The notes: a model not told the origin generated them from the letters alone. Shown: positions 45,539 to 54,772, numbered from the stretch's first letter. The stretch: 64,000 bases of DNA from Verrucomicrobiaceae bacterium (GCA_016795365.1 JAEUHN010000036.1:1-64000); one strand, 5' to 3'. Numbers and translations: made by a program.

Positions 45539-45928
45539 TCAATCGTCCGTCACATCGATCTCCTCGTAGTGAAACGGCTTCCCGCCCGTGATGCTGGAGT
45601 CGATGTTGATCTCGACTCCTTCGCGATGATTGAATCCTGACGATGCCTTGACCAGGGTGATCTGATAGCCATCGCCGCTGAACCGCCGCGACTGTGAATG
45701 CGGCACACGACCCGCGTCGCTTGCGTGGCACGGCTTGCCGCAGGCACGGATACATGTGAAGTCGCGTTTCGCCTTGGCCAGCTTGGTCGCGGCGGCAGGT
45801 GTCAGATGCGTTTCATCAAGCCCCGCAAACAAAGCCTTCGTGCGCGGCAGCACGGAGTGTGAGGCGCAACTGGAGAGTGCCAGCGCGAGCAGTGCGGCCA
45901 GAGGCAGGGCGAGTCGGGCGTGAAACAT
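45539..45928 (-). CDS. Small hypothetical lipoprotein
   Basis: Lipoprotein of 129 residues with leader LALPLAALLALALSSC and lipobox LSSC. The mature part has two cysteines (FTCIRACGKPCH) that may form a disulfide or bind metal, and a C-terminal strand pattern (GYQITLVKASSGFNHREG). No family is recognised. It converges on the porin gene through the terminator at 45497-45527 and is divergent from the RND adaptor gene. ATG 45928 precedes the leader; a longer frame to 45994 lacks one. Confidence 0.6.
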   Translation of the reverse strand: MFHARLALPLAALLALALSSCASHSVLPRTKALFAGLDETHLTPAAATKLAKAKRDFTCIRACGKPCHASDAGRVPHSQSRRFSGDGYQITLVKASSGFNHREGVEINIDSSITGGKPFHYEEIDVTDD

Positions 45929-45987
45929 GGGACGACATGAACGCACACCCGAAAGCCATATTACTTGGCGGAGAAAGAATTGGAATT

Positions 45988-46030
45988 CTGTCAATCACTG
46001 CAATGTGACATTTTTGTCACACGTTGACAG
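45988..46030. promoter_or_regulatory. Nested inverted repeats, Pho-like site upstream of the RND operon
   Basis: TGTGAC-ATTTTT-GTCACA at 46004-46021 matches the porin and pstS sites. It lies inside a second inverted repeat, CTGTCAA (45988-45994) with TTGACAG (46024-46030). The nested structure ends 9 bp before the adaptor start at 46039, so a bound factor could also cover the start region. Confidence 0.65.
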
Positions 46031-46038
46031 CCCGCCTC

Positions 46039-47169
46039 ATGAATCTCTTCTCTCGCGCCCTGGGCGTCCTTTTTCTCACCTCGCTCAGCGCTCTCTCGGC
46101 GGATGCACCGACTCCCGTCGCAGCGATACCCATCGTGAAGGGCGAAGTCTTCCAAGAAGTCACCTTCGGCGCGGAGCTGCGTCCGTGGCAGGAGACAGAC
46201 CTGCACGCGAAGGTCACGGGGTTCGTTGAATCCATCAGCGTCGATGCGGGCGATGTGGTGAAGGATAATCAGGTGCTCGCGGTGCTGGAGGTGCCGGAAC
46301 TGAAGCTGGAGATGGAACACGCTGCCGCCTCGGAACGCCGCGCGCAGGCTGAAGTGGAGCACGCGCAGGCGGCGTTCGATGAAGCACATCAGGCCTATTC
46401 GCGACTCGCCGCCACAAACAAAGCACAGCCGAAGCTCATCGCTGCGCAGGACATGGATGCGGCGCGTGCGAAGGATCGTGCGGCGGAGGCGGCGCTGCTT
46501 TCAGCCAAGGAAGCGGTGAAGGTGGCTGCGACCGAGGTGAAGAAGAACCAGACGATGCTCGACTACGCGAAGATCACCGCGCCCTTCGCAGGTGTGATCA
46601 CGAAGCGCTATGCGAGCACGGGCGCACTGATCCAGGCAGGCACGAGTTCCGGCGCGCTGCCGCTCGTGCGTCTCTCGCAGAACGACAAGCTGCGCGCGGT
46701 ATTCCCCATCTCGTCATCGTTTGTTGCTCGTGTGAAAGTCGGCGATCCGGTGGACCTCCGCATTGCAGGCGTGAGCAAGCCGATCAGCGGCAGGGTCGCG
46801 CGCTTCTCCCGCAAAGTGGAAACCGACACGCGCACCATGGAAGCCGAGGTCGATGTCCCGAACGCGGACCTCGCCTTGATCCCCGGCATGTATGCCTCAG
46901 CGGTGTTGAAGCTGGATCGCAAGGAACAAGCCCTCGTCGCTCCTGTGGAAGCCGTGCTGCGTGAGAAAACCGGCTCAACCGCATGGGTTGTGACCAAGGA
47001 CAACCGCATCGAAGAACGCGTCGTCACGGTGGGACTCGAAACACCTTCGAAGCTCGAAATCCTCAGCGGCTTGGCCGAGAACGATCTCGTGATGATCGGC
47101 AGCCGCGCACAGATCACGCTGGGACAAACGGTTCAGCCGAAGCTCCTCGAAACCACGAAGGCCAACTAA
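46039..47169 (+). CDS. RND efflux periplasmic adaptor subunit (membrane fusion protein)
   Basis: Adaptor protein of 376 residues with leader LFLTSLSALSADA. Domains: barrel-sandwich hybrid (LHAKVTGFVESISVDAGDVV), long alpha-hairpin (AASERRAQAEVEHAQAAFDE to AAEAALLSAKEAVKVAATEV), lipoyl half-motif ITAPFAGVITKRYASTGALI, and the beta-barrel and membrane-proximal domains to the C-terminus. No lipobox is present. It would join the RND pump (47186) to the TolC-like channel (50313). The start at ATG 46039 was preferred to an upstream TTG. The Pho-like site lies immediately upstream. Confidence 0.93.
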   Translation: MNLFSRALGVLFLTSLSALSADAPTPVAAIPIVKGEVFQEVTFGAELRPWQETDLHAKVTGFVESISVDAGDVVKDNQVLAVLEVPELKLEMEHAAASERRAQAEVEHAQAAFDEAHQAYSRLAATNKAQPKLIAAQDMDAARAKDRAAEAALLSAKEAVKVAATEVKKNQTMLDYAKITAPFAGVITKRYASTGALIQAGTSSGALPLVRLSQNDKLRAVFPISSSFVARVKVGDPVDLRIAGVSKPISGRVARFSRKVETDTRTMEAEVDVPNADLALIPGMYASAVLKLDRKEQALVAPVEAVLREKTGSTAWVVTKDNRIEERVVTVGLETPSKLEILSGLAENDLVMIGSRAQITLGQTVQPKLLETTKAN

Positions 47170-47185
47170 TTGACCTCCGCGCCAC

Positions 47186-50100
47186 ATGTCCCGCTTCGCC
47201 CTTCGTTACCCATATTTCATCATCGTCTCGTGCCTGATGACCGTGGTCATCGGCATCACCAGCATCTTCCGAATGCCGGTGGACTTGTTTCCTGAGATCA
47301 AAATCCCGGTCGTCGTCGTCGCCACGTTTTATCCGGGGATGCCGCCCGAGCAGATCGAGCAGGATCTCACCGCGCGTCTGGAGCGCTTCTTCACGCTCGC
47401 CAGCGGTATCGAACATATCGAGTCGCGTTCGCTGCCGGGCACGAGTCTCATTAAGATCTACTTCCAGCCCGGTGTCAGCGCGGACTCAGCGGTGAGTTCC
47501 GTGGGCAATCTCGCGCTCGCGGAGTTGCGACGATTGCCACCCGGCACACTGCCGCCGGTGGTGCTGAAGTTTGATGCATCGAGCCAGCCTGTGTGCCTGA
47601 TCTCGCTCAAAGGCGAAGGCATGAACGAGGCGCAGTTGCGCGACGTGGGGCACTACAAGGTGCGCACGCAGGTCGCCTCGGTGCCCGGTGCCTCGCTGCC
47701 TCAGCCGATGGGCGGACGCTATCGGCAGATCATGATTTATGTCGATCCCATGAAGCTGGAAGCTCACCAGCTCAGCGCGATGGACGTGGTGCGCACGGTC
47801 AACGATGCCAATCTCATCCTGCCCGCCGGCGATGTGCGCATCGGGCCGCTGAACTACAACATCTACGCGAACAGCCAGCTCGAATCGCTCGATGAAGTCG
47901 CGCGCATTCCGTTGAAGACCATCGGGCAAAGCTCCGTGCTCGTGGGCGACGTGGCCGAAGTGAAGGACTACGCGAGCCTGCAATACAGCACCGTGCGCGT
48001 GGACGGCCAGCGCTCCGCCTATCAGCCTGTGTTGCGACAGGGCGGCGACTCCAACACCATCGCCGTCGTCGAAGGCGTGAAGGAGGCGCTGCATCACCTC
48101 GTGGACATTCCGAAGCAGCTCGAAACGAAGGTCGTCTTCGATCAGTCCATCTTCGTGAAGAACGCCATTGAGAACCTCATTCACGAAGGCGGTCTCGGCT
48201 TGCTGCTCACCGGTTTGATGATCCTGCTCTTCCTCGGGTCGCTGCGCGCGACGGTCGCCGTGTTCCTGAGCATTCCTTTGTCCGCGCTCGCCATGTTCAT
48301 CGCGCTCGCACTCGGAGGCGGCACCATCAATACGATGATCCTCGGCGGACTCGCGCTCGCCTTCTCGCGCTTGATCGATGACTCCGTCGTCGTGCTGGAA
48401 AACATCTTCCGCCATCTCGAAATGGGCGAACCACCGCGCGAGGCCGCGATCAAAGGCGGACGCGAAGTCGCGATGCCCGTGCTCGCCGCCACGCTCACCA
48501 CAGCGGTCGTGTTCCTGCCCGTCGTCTTCTTGTATGGCCCGAGCCGCTATCTCTTCACCGCACTCGCACTCGCGGTGGTGATCTCCTTGCTCGCGTCCTA
48601 CTTCATCGCGATGACCGTGGTGCCGCTGTTCTGCGCGACGTTGCTCAAAGCGAAACACAGCCACACCGAAGTGGGCGGCAAAGGCATCCACGGCTTGTTC
48701 AATCGTGTGTTCGACACCGGCGCAAAGGCCTACTCGCACACGCTGCGTGTCGCCTTGAAAGCACCGAGCCTCGTCGTGCTGCTCATCGCCGGACTGTTCT
48801 CCGCCAGCGCTCTGCTGTATCCGCTCATCGGCATGACTTACTTCCCGCGCACTGACCCCGCGCAGTTCATGATCAATCTCAAAGCGCCCTCCGGCACGCG
48901 ACTCGAAGAGACGGAGAAGAGCGTGATCAAAGTGGAGCAAATCTGCCGCGAAGTCGTGTCGAAGGAAGACATCGATCTCGTCGTGTCGAACATCGGCATT
49001 ACGCCTGACTTCTCCGCGATCTACAATCCGAACACCGCGCAGCACAGCGCCGTAGTGCAGGTAAGTTTGAAGGAGAAACACAAGCTCGGCAGCTACGATT
49101 ACATGGCCAAGGTGCGCGAACGGATCCGCACCGAACTGCCGCAACTCAGCGCGTATTTCCAAAGCGGCGGCCTCGTCGATGCCGTGCTCAATCTCGGCCA
49201 GCCAGCGCCGATCGACGTGCAGGTCAGCGGCTCGAAACTCGATGTCATCTACAAGACCGCGACCGGCATCGCACGACAGGTCAAGGGCTTGCCTGGCGTG
49301 GCCGATGTGCTCATTCCCATCGACCTCGACTATCCCGCGCTGCGACTCGAATTGGATCGCCAGCGCATCGCCGAACTCGGCCTCAATGCGAAGGAAGTGG
49401 TGCAAAACATCATCACCGCGCTGATGAGCAACGGCCTCATCGCGCCCACCTTCTACGCCGATCCCGCGAGCCTGAACGACTACTACCTCGTCGTGCAGTA
49501 TCCCGAAAACTACGTGCAGGATTTCAACATGCTGAAGGCGATTCCCATCCGCGCACCCGGCATGAAAGAAGCTACGCGACTCGACGCCGTCGCTTCGATT
49601 CGTCGCATCACAGGCCCGACAGAGGTGGATCATCATCAGCTTCGCAAAGTGGTGCACCTCTTCGTCTCACCGAGCGGCGAAGACCTCGCGAGCGTGCAGA
49701 AGGGCATCGACAAAATCCTCGCCGACAACAAACCACCCGAAGGCGTGCGCGTGGATTTCCGCGGTAGCATCGAGAACATGAACGCGTCATTCAAGACCTT
49801 CGGCCTCGGCCTCGTGCTCGCCATTGCGCTCGTGTATCTGATTCTGGTCTCGCAGTTCCAGAGCTTCCTTGATCCCTTCCTCATCCTGCTCGCGGTGCCG
49901 ACCGGACTCGCGGGAGTGCTGCTCATGCTCTGGCTCACCGGCACCACGCTGAACGTCATGTCGCTCATGGGCGTCGTGATGATGGTCGGCATCGTGGTGA
50001 GCAATTCCATCCTCGTTGTCGAATTCGCCCGTCGTCTGCACGACGAAGGCCGCGAGCTGCTCGACGCCATCATCGAAGCCTGCCGCGTGCGCTTGCGCCC

Positions 50101-50320
50101 CATCCTCATGACCTCGCTCGCCACCTTGATCGGCATGCTGCCCATGGCGATGAAACTCGGCACCGGCAGCGAAGCCTATGCGCCGCTAGCGAGAGCCATC
50201 ATCGGCGGCCTCGGTGTTAGCGTCGTGCTCACACTCTTCATCGTGCCTGCGGCTTATCTCATCGCGCATCGCAATCGCAAGCCACGCGACCCGCACCATC
50301 ATACTCCTGCTCATGACTGA
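47186..50320 (+). CDS. RND efflux pump inner-membrane transporter
   Basis: Twelve-transmembrane RND transporter of 1044 residues, the normal length for the HAE-1/AcrB class, starting SRFALRYPYFIIVSCLMTVV. The TM4 proton-relay aspartates are present in FSRLIDDSVVVLENIFRHLE. The TM10 segment reads MMVGIVVSNSILVVEFARRL, so the lysine of AcrB (in AKNAIL) is a serine here, as in some other RND branches. Drug, metal or lipid substrates are possible; clear heavy-metal-type (CzcA) signatures were not seen. Adaptor gene 16 bp upstream, TolC gene overlapping by eight bases downstream. Confidence 0.95.
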   Translation: MSRFALRYPYFIIVSCLMTVVIGITSIFRMPVDLFPEIKIPVVVVATFYPGMPPEQIEQDLTARLERFFTLASGIEHIESRSLPGTSLIKIYFQPGVSADSAVSSVGNLALAELRRLPPGTLPPVVLKFDASSQPVCLISLKGEGMNEAQLRDVGHYKVRTQVASVPGASLPQPMGGRYRQIMIYVDPMKLEAHQLSAMDVVRTVNDANLILPAGDVRIGPLNYNIYANSQLESLDEVARIPLKTIGQSSVLVGDVAEVKDYASLQYSTVRVDGQRSAYQPVLRQGGDSNTIAVVEGVKEALHHLVDIPKQLETKVVFDQSIFVKNAIENLIHEGGLGLLLTGLMILLFLGSLRATVAVFLSIPLSALAMFIALALGGGTINTMILGGLALAFSRLIDDSVVVLENIFRHLEMGEPPREAAIKGGREVAMPVLAATLTTAVVFLPVVFLYGPSRYLFTALALAVVISLLASYFIAMTVVPLFCATLLKAKHSHTEVGGKGIHGLFNRVFDTGAKAYSHTLRVALKAPSLVVLLIAGLFSASALLYPLIGMTYFPRTDPAQFMINLKAPSGTRLEETEKSVIKVEQICREVVSKEDIDLVVSNIGITPDFSAIYNPNTAQHSAVVQVSLKEKHKLGSYDYMAKVRERIRTELPQLSAYFQSGGLVDAVLNLGQPAPIDVQVSGSKLDVIYKTATGIARQVKGLPGVADVLIPIDLDYPALRLELDRQRIAELGLNAKEVVQNIITALMSNGLIAPTFYADPASLNDYYLVVQYPENYVQDFNMLKAIPIRAPGMKEATRLDAVASIRRITGPTEVDHHQLRKVVHLFVSPSGEDLASVQKGIDKILADNKPPEGVRVDFRGSIENMNASFKTFGLGLVLAIALVYLILVSQFQSFLDPFLILLAVPTGLAGVLLMLWLTGTTLNVMSLMGVVMMVGIVVSNSILVVEFARRLHDEGRELLDAIIEACRVRLRPILMTSLATLIGMLPMAMKLGTGSEAYAPLARAIIGGLGVSVVLTLFIVPAAYLIAHRNRKPRDPHHHTPAHD

Positions 50321-51599
50321 CGCCTTGCGCCTGCTCCTCGTTCTTCCCTTTGTCGCCGCCGCCGTCGTTCATGCGGAGGGCAGAGTGCTCACGCTCGCCG
50401 ATGCACAGCGCATCGCCCTAGAGAAGCATCCGAAGATCAGCGTTGCGCAACTCAAGGCGCTCGCTTCGAAGGAAGCCGTGAAGCAAGCGCACTCTGCCTT
50501 CCTGCCGCAGGTGTCCACGAATGTTGGAGCCGTGGTTGGTGCGCGCGATGACACGCGGCTTGTCTCGAACTCACTCCAGGTTTCCTCTGTCTTTGATCGC
50601 GCGTCCGCATCGCTGAACGTGAGCCAGCTCATTACAGACTTCGGACGCAGCGCGAGTCTGCAACAGAGCGCGCAGCTCAAGGCTGGAGCCGACGAGCAAA
50701 ACATCGCCGCAACGCGCGCCCAAGTTTGGCTGCAAGTGGATGCCGCTTACGTTGCTGCGCTGCAAGCCCAGTCACTGCTGCACGTCGCTGAAGAAACGGT
50801 CAAAACGCGCAAGCTGCTCAGTGATCAGATCGCCACACTCGCGAAGAACCAGCTCAAGTCTGAACTCGATGCGAGCTTTGCCGAGGTGAACCTGCAAGAC
50901 GCGCAGCTCCTGCTCTCGAAGTCGCAAAGCGATCTCCAGTCCGCCTACGCCACGCTCGCTGCGTTGCTTGATGAGCCGAACACCAGGACTTATCAGCTCT
51001 CGGAGTCCAACTCACCCAACACACTGCCCGCTGATGCCAGCCTGCTCATCGCCTCCGCTTTGAAGGACAAGCCCGAACTCGCCCGGCTGCGCCTTGAGCA
51101 GCAAGCCGCGCAAGCTTTTGCCAAGGCTGAGAAGGGCCTGAGCAAACCCACGCTCAGTGTGCAAGGCGCGACTGGCGTTCTGCCGTGGCATGACAAGAAC
51201 CTCAACGAAAACTACGCCGCCGCCGGTCTCGTGCTCAGCTGGCCGCTCAGCACTGGCGGCCTCAACAAAGCGCGCCAGCAGGAAGCCGATCTCAAGGAGA
51301 AATCAGCAGCAGCAGCCCTGCGCGATGAAGAAAACAACACCACGCGCGATGTCCGCCTCGCATGGCTGGCCGCGAAGAACGCCCAGGAGCGCGTGACCAT
51401 CACCGCGCAGCTGCTTGAGCAAGCCAGGAGAACGCTCTCTCTCGCCCAAGCCCGCTACGACGCCGGCAGCAGCAGCATTGTGGAACTCAGCCAAAGCCAG
51501 CTCAACGTCACCACCGCCGAGATCACCCACACCAGCGCCCGCTACGACTCCCTGCTGCGCCGCTCCGTGCTGGATTATACGACGGGGAGGATGAGGTGA
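50313..51599 (+). CDS. TolC-family outer-membrane efflux channel
   Basis: Outer-membrane factor of 428 residues with leader LLLVLPFVAAAVVHAE. Two TolC repeats of long helices are visible (RVLTLADAQRIALEKHPKIS for the first and LLIASALKDKPELARLRLEQ for the second), with QARYDAGSSSIVELSQSQLN near the end. It starts inside the pump gene (overlap of eight bases), so adaptor, pump and channel form one operon. Its stop codon lies inside the Pho-like site that belongs to pstS. The open frame upstream of 50313 overlaps the pump and carries no leader. Confidence 0.93.
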   Translation: MTDALRLLLVLPFVAAAVVHAEGRVLTLADAQRIALEKHPKISVAQLKALASKEAVKQAHSAFLPQVSTNVGAVVGARDDTRLVSNSLQVSSVFDRASASLNVSQLITDFGRSASLQQSAQLKAGADEQNIAATRAQVWLQVDAAYVAALQAQSLLHVAEETVKTRKLLSDQIATLAKNQLKSELDASFAEVNLQDAQLLLSKSQSDLQSAYATLAALLDEPNTRTYQLSESNSPNTLPADASLLIASALKDKPELARLRLEQQAAQAFAKAEKGLSKPTLSVQGATGVLPWHDKNLNENYAAAGLVLSWPLSTGGLNKARQQEADLKEKSAAAALRDEENNTTRDVRLAWLAAKNAQERVTITAQLLEQARRTLSLAQARYDAGSSSIVELSQSQLNVTTAEITHTSARYDSLLRRSVLDYTTGRMR

Positions 51600-51612
51600 C
51601 GAAACCGTCACA
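51596..51612. promoter_or_regulatory. Pho-like site upstream of pstS
   Basis: GTGAC-GAAACC-GTCACA, the third copy of the GTGAC-N6-GTCAC element, overlaps the end of the TolC gene. Two further imperfect half-sites (TTGTGA and TGTGAC near 51622-51633) follow. It lies 70 bp before the pstS start at 51683. Confidence 0.65.
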
Positions 51613-51682
51613 GCCACCGCATTGTGAATGTGACGGCGCAGGATCATCGGTGAGGCGTCATCAGACACGACAGAACAAACGC

Positions 51683-52510
51683 ATGAAAACCGCACTCACA
51701 CTCCTCGCACTCACCCTCGTCAGCGGCTTTGCATCCGCTCAGACCAAGATCACCGTCAAGGGCTCTGACACGATGGTGATTCTCGCTCAGAAATGGGCCG
51801 AGACCTACATGGGCTCGCACAAAGATGTCTCGATCCAAGTCACCGGCGGCGGCACTGGCACCGGCGTGGCGGCCTTGCAAAATAAGACCACCGATCTTTG
51901 CAACGCCTCCCGCCCACTGAAGTCCGCCGAGGTGCTGGAGTGTGTGAAGGCCTTCAAGGCGAAACCGAACGAGCACAAGGTGGCCCTTGATGGCATTTCC
52001 GTGTATGTGAGCGCCAGCAATACCGTGAAGGAACTCACGACGGCACAGGTGGGCGAGATCTTCACGGGCAAGATCAAGAACTGGAAGGACGTGGGCGGCG
52101 CTGATGCTCCGATCACACTTTACAGCCGCGAGAACAGCAGCGGCACCTATGAGTTCTTCAAGGAGCACGTGCTCGCGAAGCAGGACTTCGCCGCCAGCGC
52201 GCAGACCATGCCTGGCACGGCGGCAGTGCTGCAAGCCGTGGCCAAGGACGCCAACGGCATCGGCTACGGTGGCGCGGCCTATGGCGCGGGAGCGAAGCAC
52301 CTGCTCATCAAGAAGGACGCCGCCTCCCCTGGCGTGGAGCCCACCGAAGCGACTGTGCAGAGCGGCGAATACCCCATTTCGCGCGCCTTGTTCATCTACG
52401 TAAATCCAAAGATCGAGACCGCTGCCATCGCCGACTACCTGAAGTGGATCGCCAGCGATGAAGGCCAAAAGGTGGTCAAGGACGTGGGCTACTTCCCGCT
52501 TCCGAAGTAA
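51683..52510 (+). CDS. pstS: Phosphate ABC transporter substrate-binding protein
   Basis: Periplasmic phosphate-binding protein of 275 residues, leader LTLLALTLVSGFASA. Phosphate-binding loops are visible: VKGSDTMVILAQ, GGGTGTGVAALQN and SRENSSGTYEFFKEHV, with LPGTAAVLQAVAKDANGIGYG-like core (here MPGTAAVLQAVAKDANGIGY). The rest of the pst operon (pstC, pstA, pstB) is not in the window, so this is a stand-alone binding protein. A terminator at 52538 closes the unit. It may also sense phosphate rather than only feed a transporter. Confidence 0.93.
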   Translation: MKTALTLLALTLVSGFASAQTKITVKGSDTMVILAQKWAETYMGSHKDVSIQVTGGGTGTGVAALQNKTTDLCNASRPLKSAEVLECVKAFKAKPNEHKVALDGISVYVSASNTVKELTTAQVGEIFTGKIKNWKDVGGADAPITLYSRENSSGTYEFFKEHVLAKQDFAASAQTMPGTAAVLQAVAKDANGIGYGGAAYGAGAKHLLIKKDAASPGVEPTEATVQSGEYPISRALFIYVNPKIETAAIADYLKWIASDEGQKVVKDVGYFPLPK

Positions 52511-52537
52511 GAGGATCAATCGAGTTTCCAACCCCTC

Positions 52538-52571
52538 AGCCAGCAGGTGCCTCGGTGCCTGCTGGCTTTTT
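52538..52571 (+). terminator. Rho-independent terminator after pstS
   Basis: Perfect 10-bp stem AGCCAGCAGG / CCTGCTGGCT (52538-52547 and 52558-52567) with a ten-base loop, followed by TTTT. It ends the pstS transcript 28 bp after its stop. Confidence 0.9.
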
Positions 52572-52677
52572 GTTGGATGTCTTGTGGTGAGTTGCGAGCG
52601 ACCCCTTCGGCATCGAAGTCATCGGATCGCGTGTTTGTTGGTTTGAAATGGTCCTGGCCACACGTTTACTCGGGCTC

Positions 52678-53898
52678 ATGAATCCCCTCTCTTCATCTCA
52701 GACACGCCGTGACTGGCTGCGCTCGCAGGCCTTGCTCGCGGCGGGTGCAGTCGCTTCGAAGACCCTCGGCGAGGATATGGTGAAGCTGCCGTTCGAGAAT
52801 GGTGATCGCCCGTTGCGCAAGTATCCAGGCAAGCGTCCGCTGATGGTGCTGACGTCGCGTCCGCCGCAGCTCGAGACGCCGTTCGCGGTCTTCAAGGAGG
52901 GCGTGATGACACCGAACGATGCGTTCTTCGTGCGCTACCATCTCGCCGCGCTGCCAGCGGAGATCGATCCGGACACCCACACACTAAGCATCGGCGGGCA
53001 TGTGGACAAGGCGGTGACCTTCACGCTCGCGGAACTGAAGAAGGACTTCGAGCAAGTCGAGGTGAACGCGGTGCTGCAATGCTCGGGCAATGGTCGCGGC
53101 TTCCAGGTGCCGCGCGTGCCTGGTGGCCAATCAGGCAATGGTGCGATGGGCAATGCGAAGTGGAAGGGCGTGCGCCTCAAAGACCTGCTCGCGAAGGCAG
53201 GCGTAAAGGCCGGAGCGCTGCAGGTGAGCTTCGATGGGCTGGACAAGCCGGTCATTGAGAAGACGCCGGATTTTGTGAAGGCAATCCCGCTGGACCACGC
53301 GATGGATGGCGAGGTGCTCGTGGCCTACGAGATGAATGGCGAGCCGCTGCCGTATCTGAATGGCTTCCCGCTGCGCCTCGTGGTGCCGGGCTACTACGGC
53401 ACCTACTGGATCAAGCACTTGAGCAAGATCGAAGTGTTGAAGGAGCCGTTCACCGGCTTCTGGAACGCCACGGCGTATCGCATCCCCGACAACGACTGCG
53501 GGTTCATCGAGCCCGGCACGACGGCGGTGAAGACGACCGAGATCAAGCGCATGAAGGTGCGCAGCTTCATCACCAGCGTGCTGGACGGCGAGCAAGTGAA
53601 AGCTGGCAGCGCAATCACGCTCAAGGGCTTCGCGTTCGACGGCGGCACGGGCATCAAGCAGGTGCAGGTCTCCACGGACGGCGGCAAGAATTGGGCCAAT
53701 GCGACGCTCGGCCAGGATCTGGGCAAGTATTCCTTCCGCGAATGGGAACTCAGCGGCGTCACGCTGGCCGCTGGTCAGCATGAATTGAAAGTGCGCGCGA
53801 CAACCAACGGCGGCGAGGTGCAGCCGCTCGAAGCGCAATGGAACCCGAACGGCTACCTCCGCACCGTGGTCGAAACCATTCGTGTCACTGCTGCCTGA
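52678..53898 (+). CDS. Molybdopterin sulfite dehydrogenase catalytic subunit (SorA-like)
   Basis: Oxidoreductase of 406 residues of the sulfite oxidase family, carried by the Tat pathway (signal SQTRRDWLRSQALLAAGAVA). The molybdenum ligand is Cys135 in AVLQCSGNGRGFQVP. The substrate-site and cofactor-binding segments include GAMGNAKWKGVRLKDLL and LRLVVPGYYGTYWIKHLSKI. The C-terminal dimer domain (VRSFITSVLDGEQVKAG onward) matches bacterial SorA. It would oxidise periplasmic sulfite to sulfate and pass electrons to the cytochrome encoded 3 bp downstream. ATG 52678 was chosen because it starts the Tat signal. Confidence 0.88.
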   Translation: MNPLSSSQTRRDWLRSQALLAAGAVASKTLGEDMVKLPFENGDRPLRKYPGKRPLMVLTSRPPQLETPFAVFKEGVMTPNDAFFVRYHLAALPAEIDPDTHTLSIGGHVDKAVTFTLAELKKDFEQVEVNAVLQCSGNGRGFQVPRVPGGQSGNGAMGNAKWKGVRLKDLLAKAGVKAGALQVSFDGLDKPVIEKTPDFVKAIPLDHAMDGEVLVAYEMNGEPLPYLNGFPLRLVVPGYYGTYWIKHLSKIEVLKEPFTGFWNATAYRIPDNDCGFIEPGTTAVKTTEIKRMKVRSFITSVLDGEQVKAGSAITLKGFAFDGGTGIKQVQVSTDGGKNWANATLGQDLGKYSFREWELSGVTLAAGQHELKVRATTNGGEVQPLEAQWNPNGYLRTVVETIRVTAA

Positions 53899-53901
53899 TT
53901 T

Positions 53902-54219
53902 ATGAAGACTCTCGCTCTCATCCTCACTGCCTCACTCACGCTCGGCTGGCTGGCGCAATCAGCGCCGGTGAAGCTCGCGCTGCCTGCGGAAACCGCGACG
54001 CTGAAGGCGGGTCCTGGCGTAGAACTCGCCACCGCGAACTGCCTCACGTGTCACTCAGTCGAATACATCAGCACGCAGCCCAAGCTCACGCGCACCGCGT
54101 GGAAGGCCAGCGTGGACAAGATGAAGGGCAAGTTTGGCGCGCCGATTCCTGACGATCAGGTGGAGAAGCTCGCCGACTATCTCGCGGCGACTTACGGCAA
54201 GCCTGATCCAGCGAAGTGA
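53902..54219 (+). CDS. Small c-type cytochrome (SorB-like)
   Basis: Periplasmic monoheme cytochrome of 105 residues with leader LALILTASLTLGWLAQSA. The heme site is Cys47-Cys50-His51 in TANCLTCHSVE and a likely axial methionine is in VDKMKGKFG. It is the electron acceptor of SorA in characterised sulfite dehydrogenases. Its start is 3 bp after the sorA-like stop, so the two are co-translated. Confidence 0.88.
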   Translation: MKTLALILTASLTLGWLAQSAPVKLALPAETATLKAGPGVELATANCLTCHSVEYISTQPKLTRTAWKASVDKMKGKFGAPIPDDQVEKLADYLAATYGKPDPAK

Positions 54220-54222
54220 TGC

Positions 54223-54675
54223 TCACTCGCGTGCCCGCGAGTCCATCGAGATGGTGACCGGGCCGTCATTTATCAGCGCGACCTTCATGTCGGCGGCGAA
54301 GACACCGCGACGCACCGGCTTGCCGAGTTCGGTCTCCAGCGCGGCGAGGAACTGCTCGTAGAGCGGGATCGCGATCTCGGGTCGTGCGGCGCGCAGGAAA
54401 CTCGGGCGGTTGCCTTTCTTCGTCGAGGCATGGAGGGTGAACTGGCTGACGACGAGGATGTCGCCGCCGATGTCTTTCACGCTGAGGTTCATCTTACCAT
54501 CGGCGTCGGAGAAGATGCGCATCTGCACGATCTTGCCTGCGAGCCACTGCGCGTCATCGACGATGTCGTCGCCCTCAATGCCCACGAGCACGAGCAGACC
54601 TTGGCCGATGGCGGAAACGACGGTGCCGTCAATAGTGACGCTGGCTTGTGAGGTTCGCTGAATGATGACGCGCAT
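54223..54675 (-). CDS. dtd: D-aminoacyl-tRNA deacylase
   Basis: Cytoplasmic tRNA proofreading enzyme of 150 residues that removes D-amino acids (and glycine from tRNA-Ala) from charged tRNA. Signatures are [19 protein letters not shown] and the Gly-cisPro motif [12 protein letters not shown]. Length and start ([17 protein letters not shown]) match the family. It is convergent with the cytochrome gene and transcribed in the same direction as trxA, but a terminator at 54709 lies between them. Confidence 0.95.
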   Translation of the reverse strand: MRVIIQRTSQASVTIDGTVVSAIGQGLLVLVGIEGDDIVDDAQWLAGKIVQMRIFSDADGKMNLSVKDIGGDILVVSQFTLHASTKKGNRPSFLRAARPEIAIPLYEQFLAALETELGKPVRRGVFAADMKVALINDGPVTISMDSRARE

Positions 54676-54708
54676 TTGCCACCCAGTAGAGCGCGGCGAT
54701 GCACAGTC

Positions 54709-54742
54709 AAAAAAAGAGAGGTCCCCTTGGCGAGGACCTCTC
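54709..54742 (-). terminator. Rho-independent terminator of trxA
   Basis: GAGAGGTCC (54716-54724) and GGACCTCTC (54734-54742) form a perfect 9-bp stem. On the minus strand it is followed by seven T residues (54709-54715). It ends the trxA transcript before the dtd gene. Confidence 0.9.
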
Positions 54743-54772
54743 CGAGATTCGAATGCCTAGCGAATACTGCTC

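Noticed and set aside
46004-46021. CRP/FNR-type site (TGTGA...TCACA)
   Set aside because: The spacing between TGTGA and TCACA is eight bases, not the six of CRP sites, and the same spacing recurs at phosphate-related genes.
47486-49657. A 723-residue open frame antisense to the RND pump
   Set aside because: Composition is that of a shadow frame (His, Glu and Arg-rich) and the opposite strand encodes a clear RND transporter.
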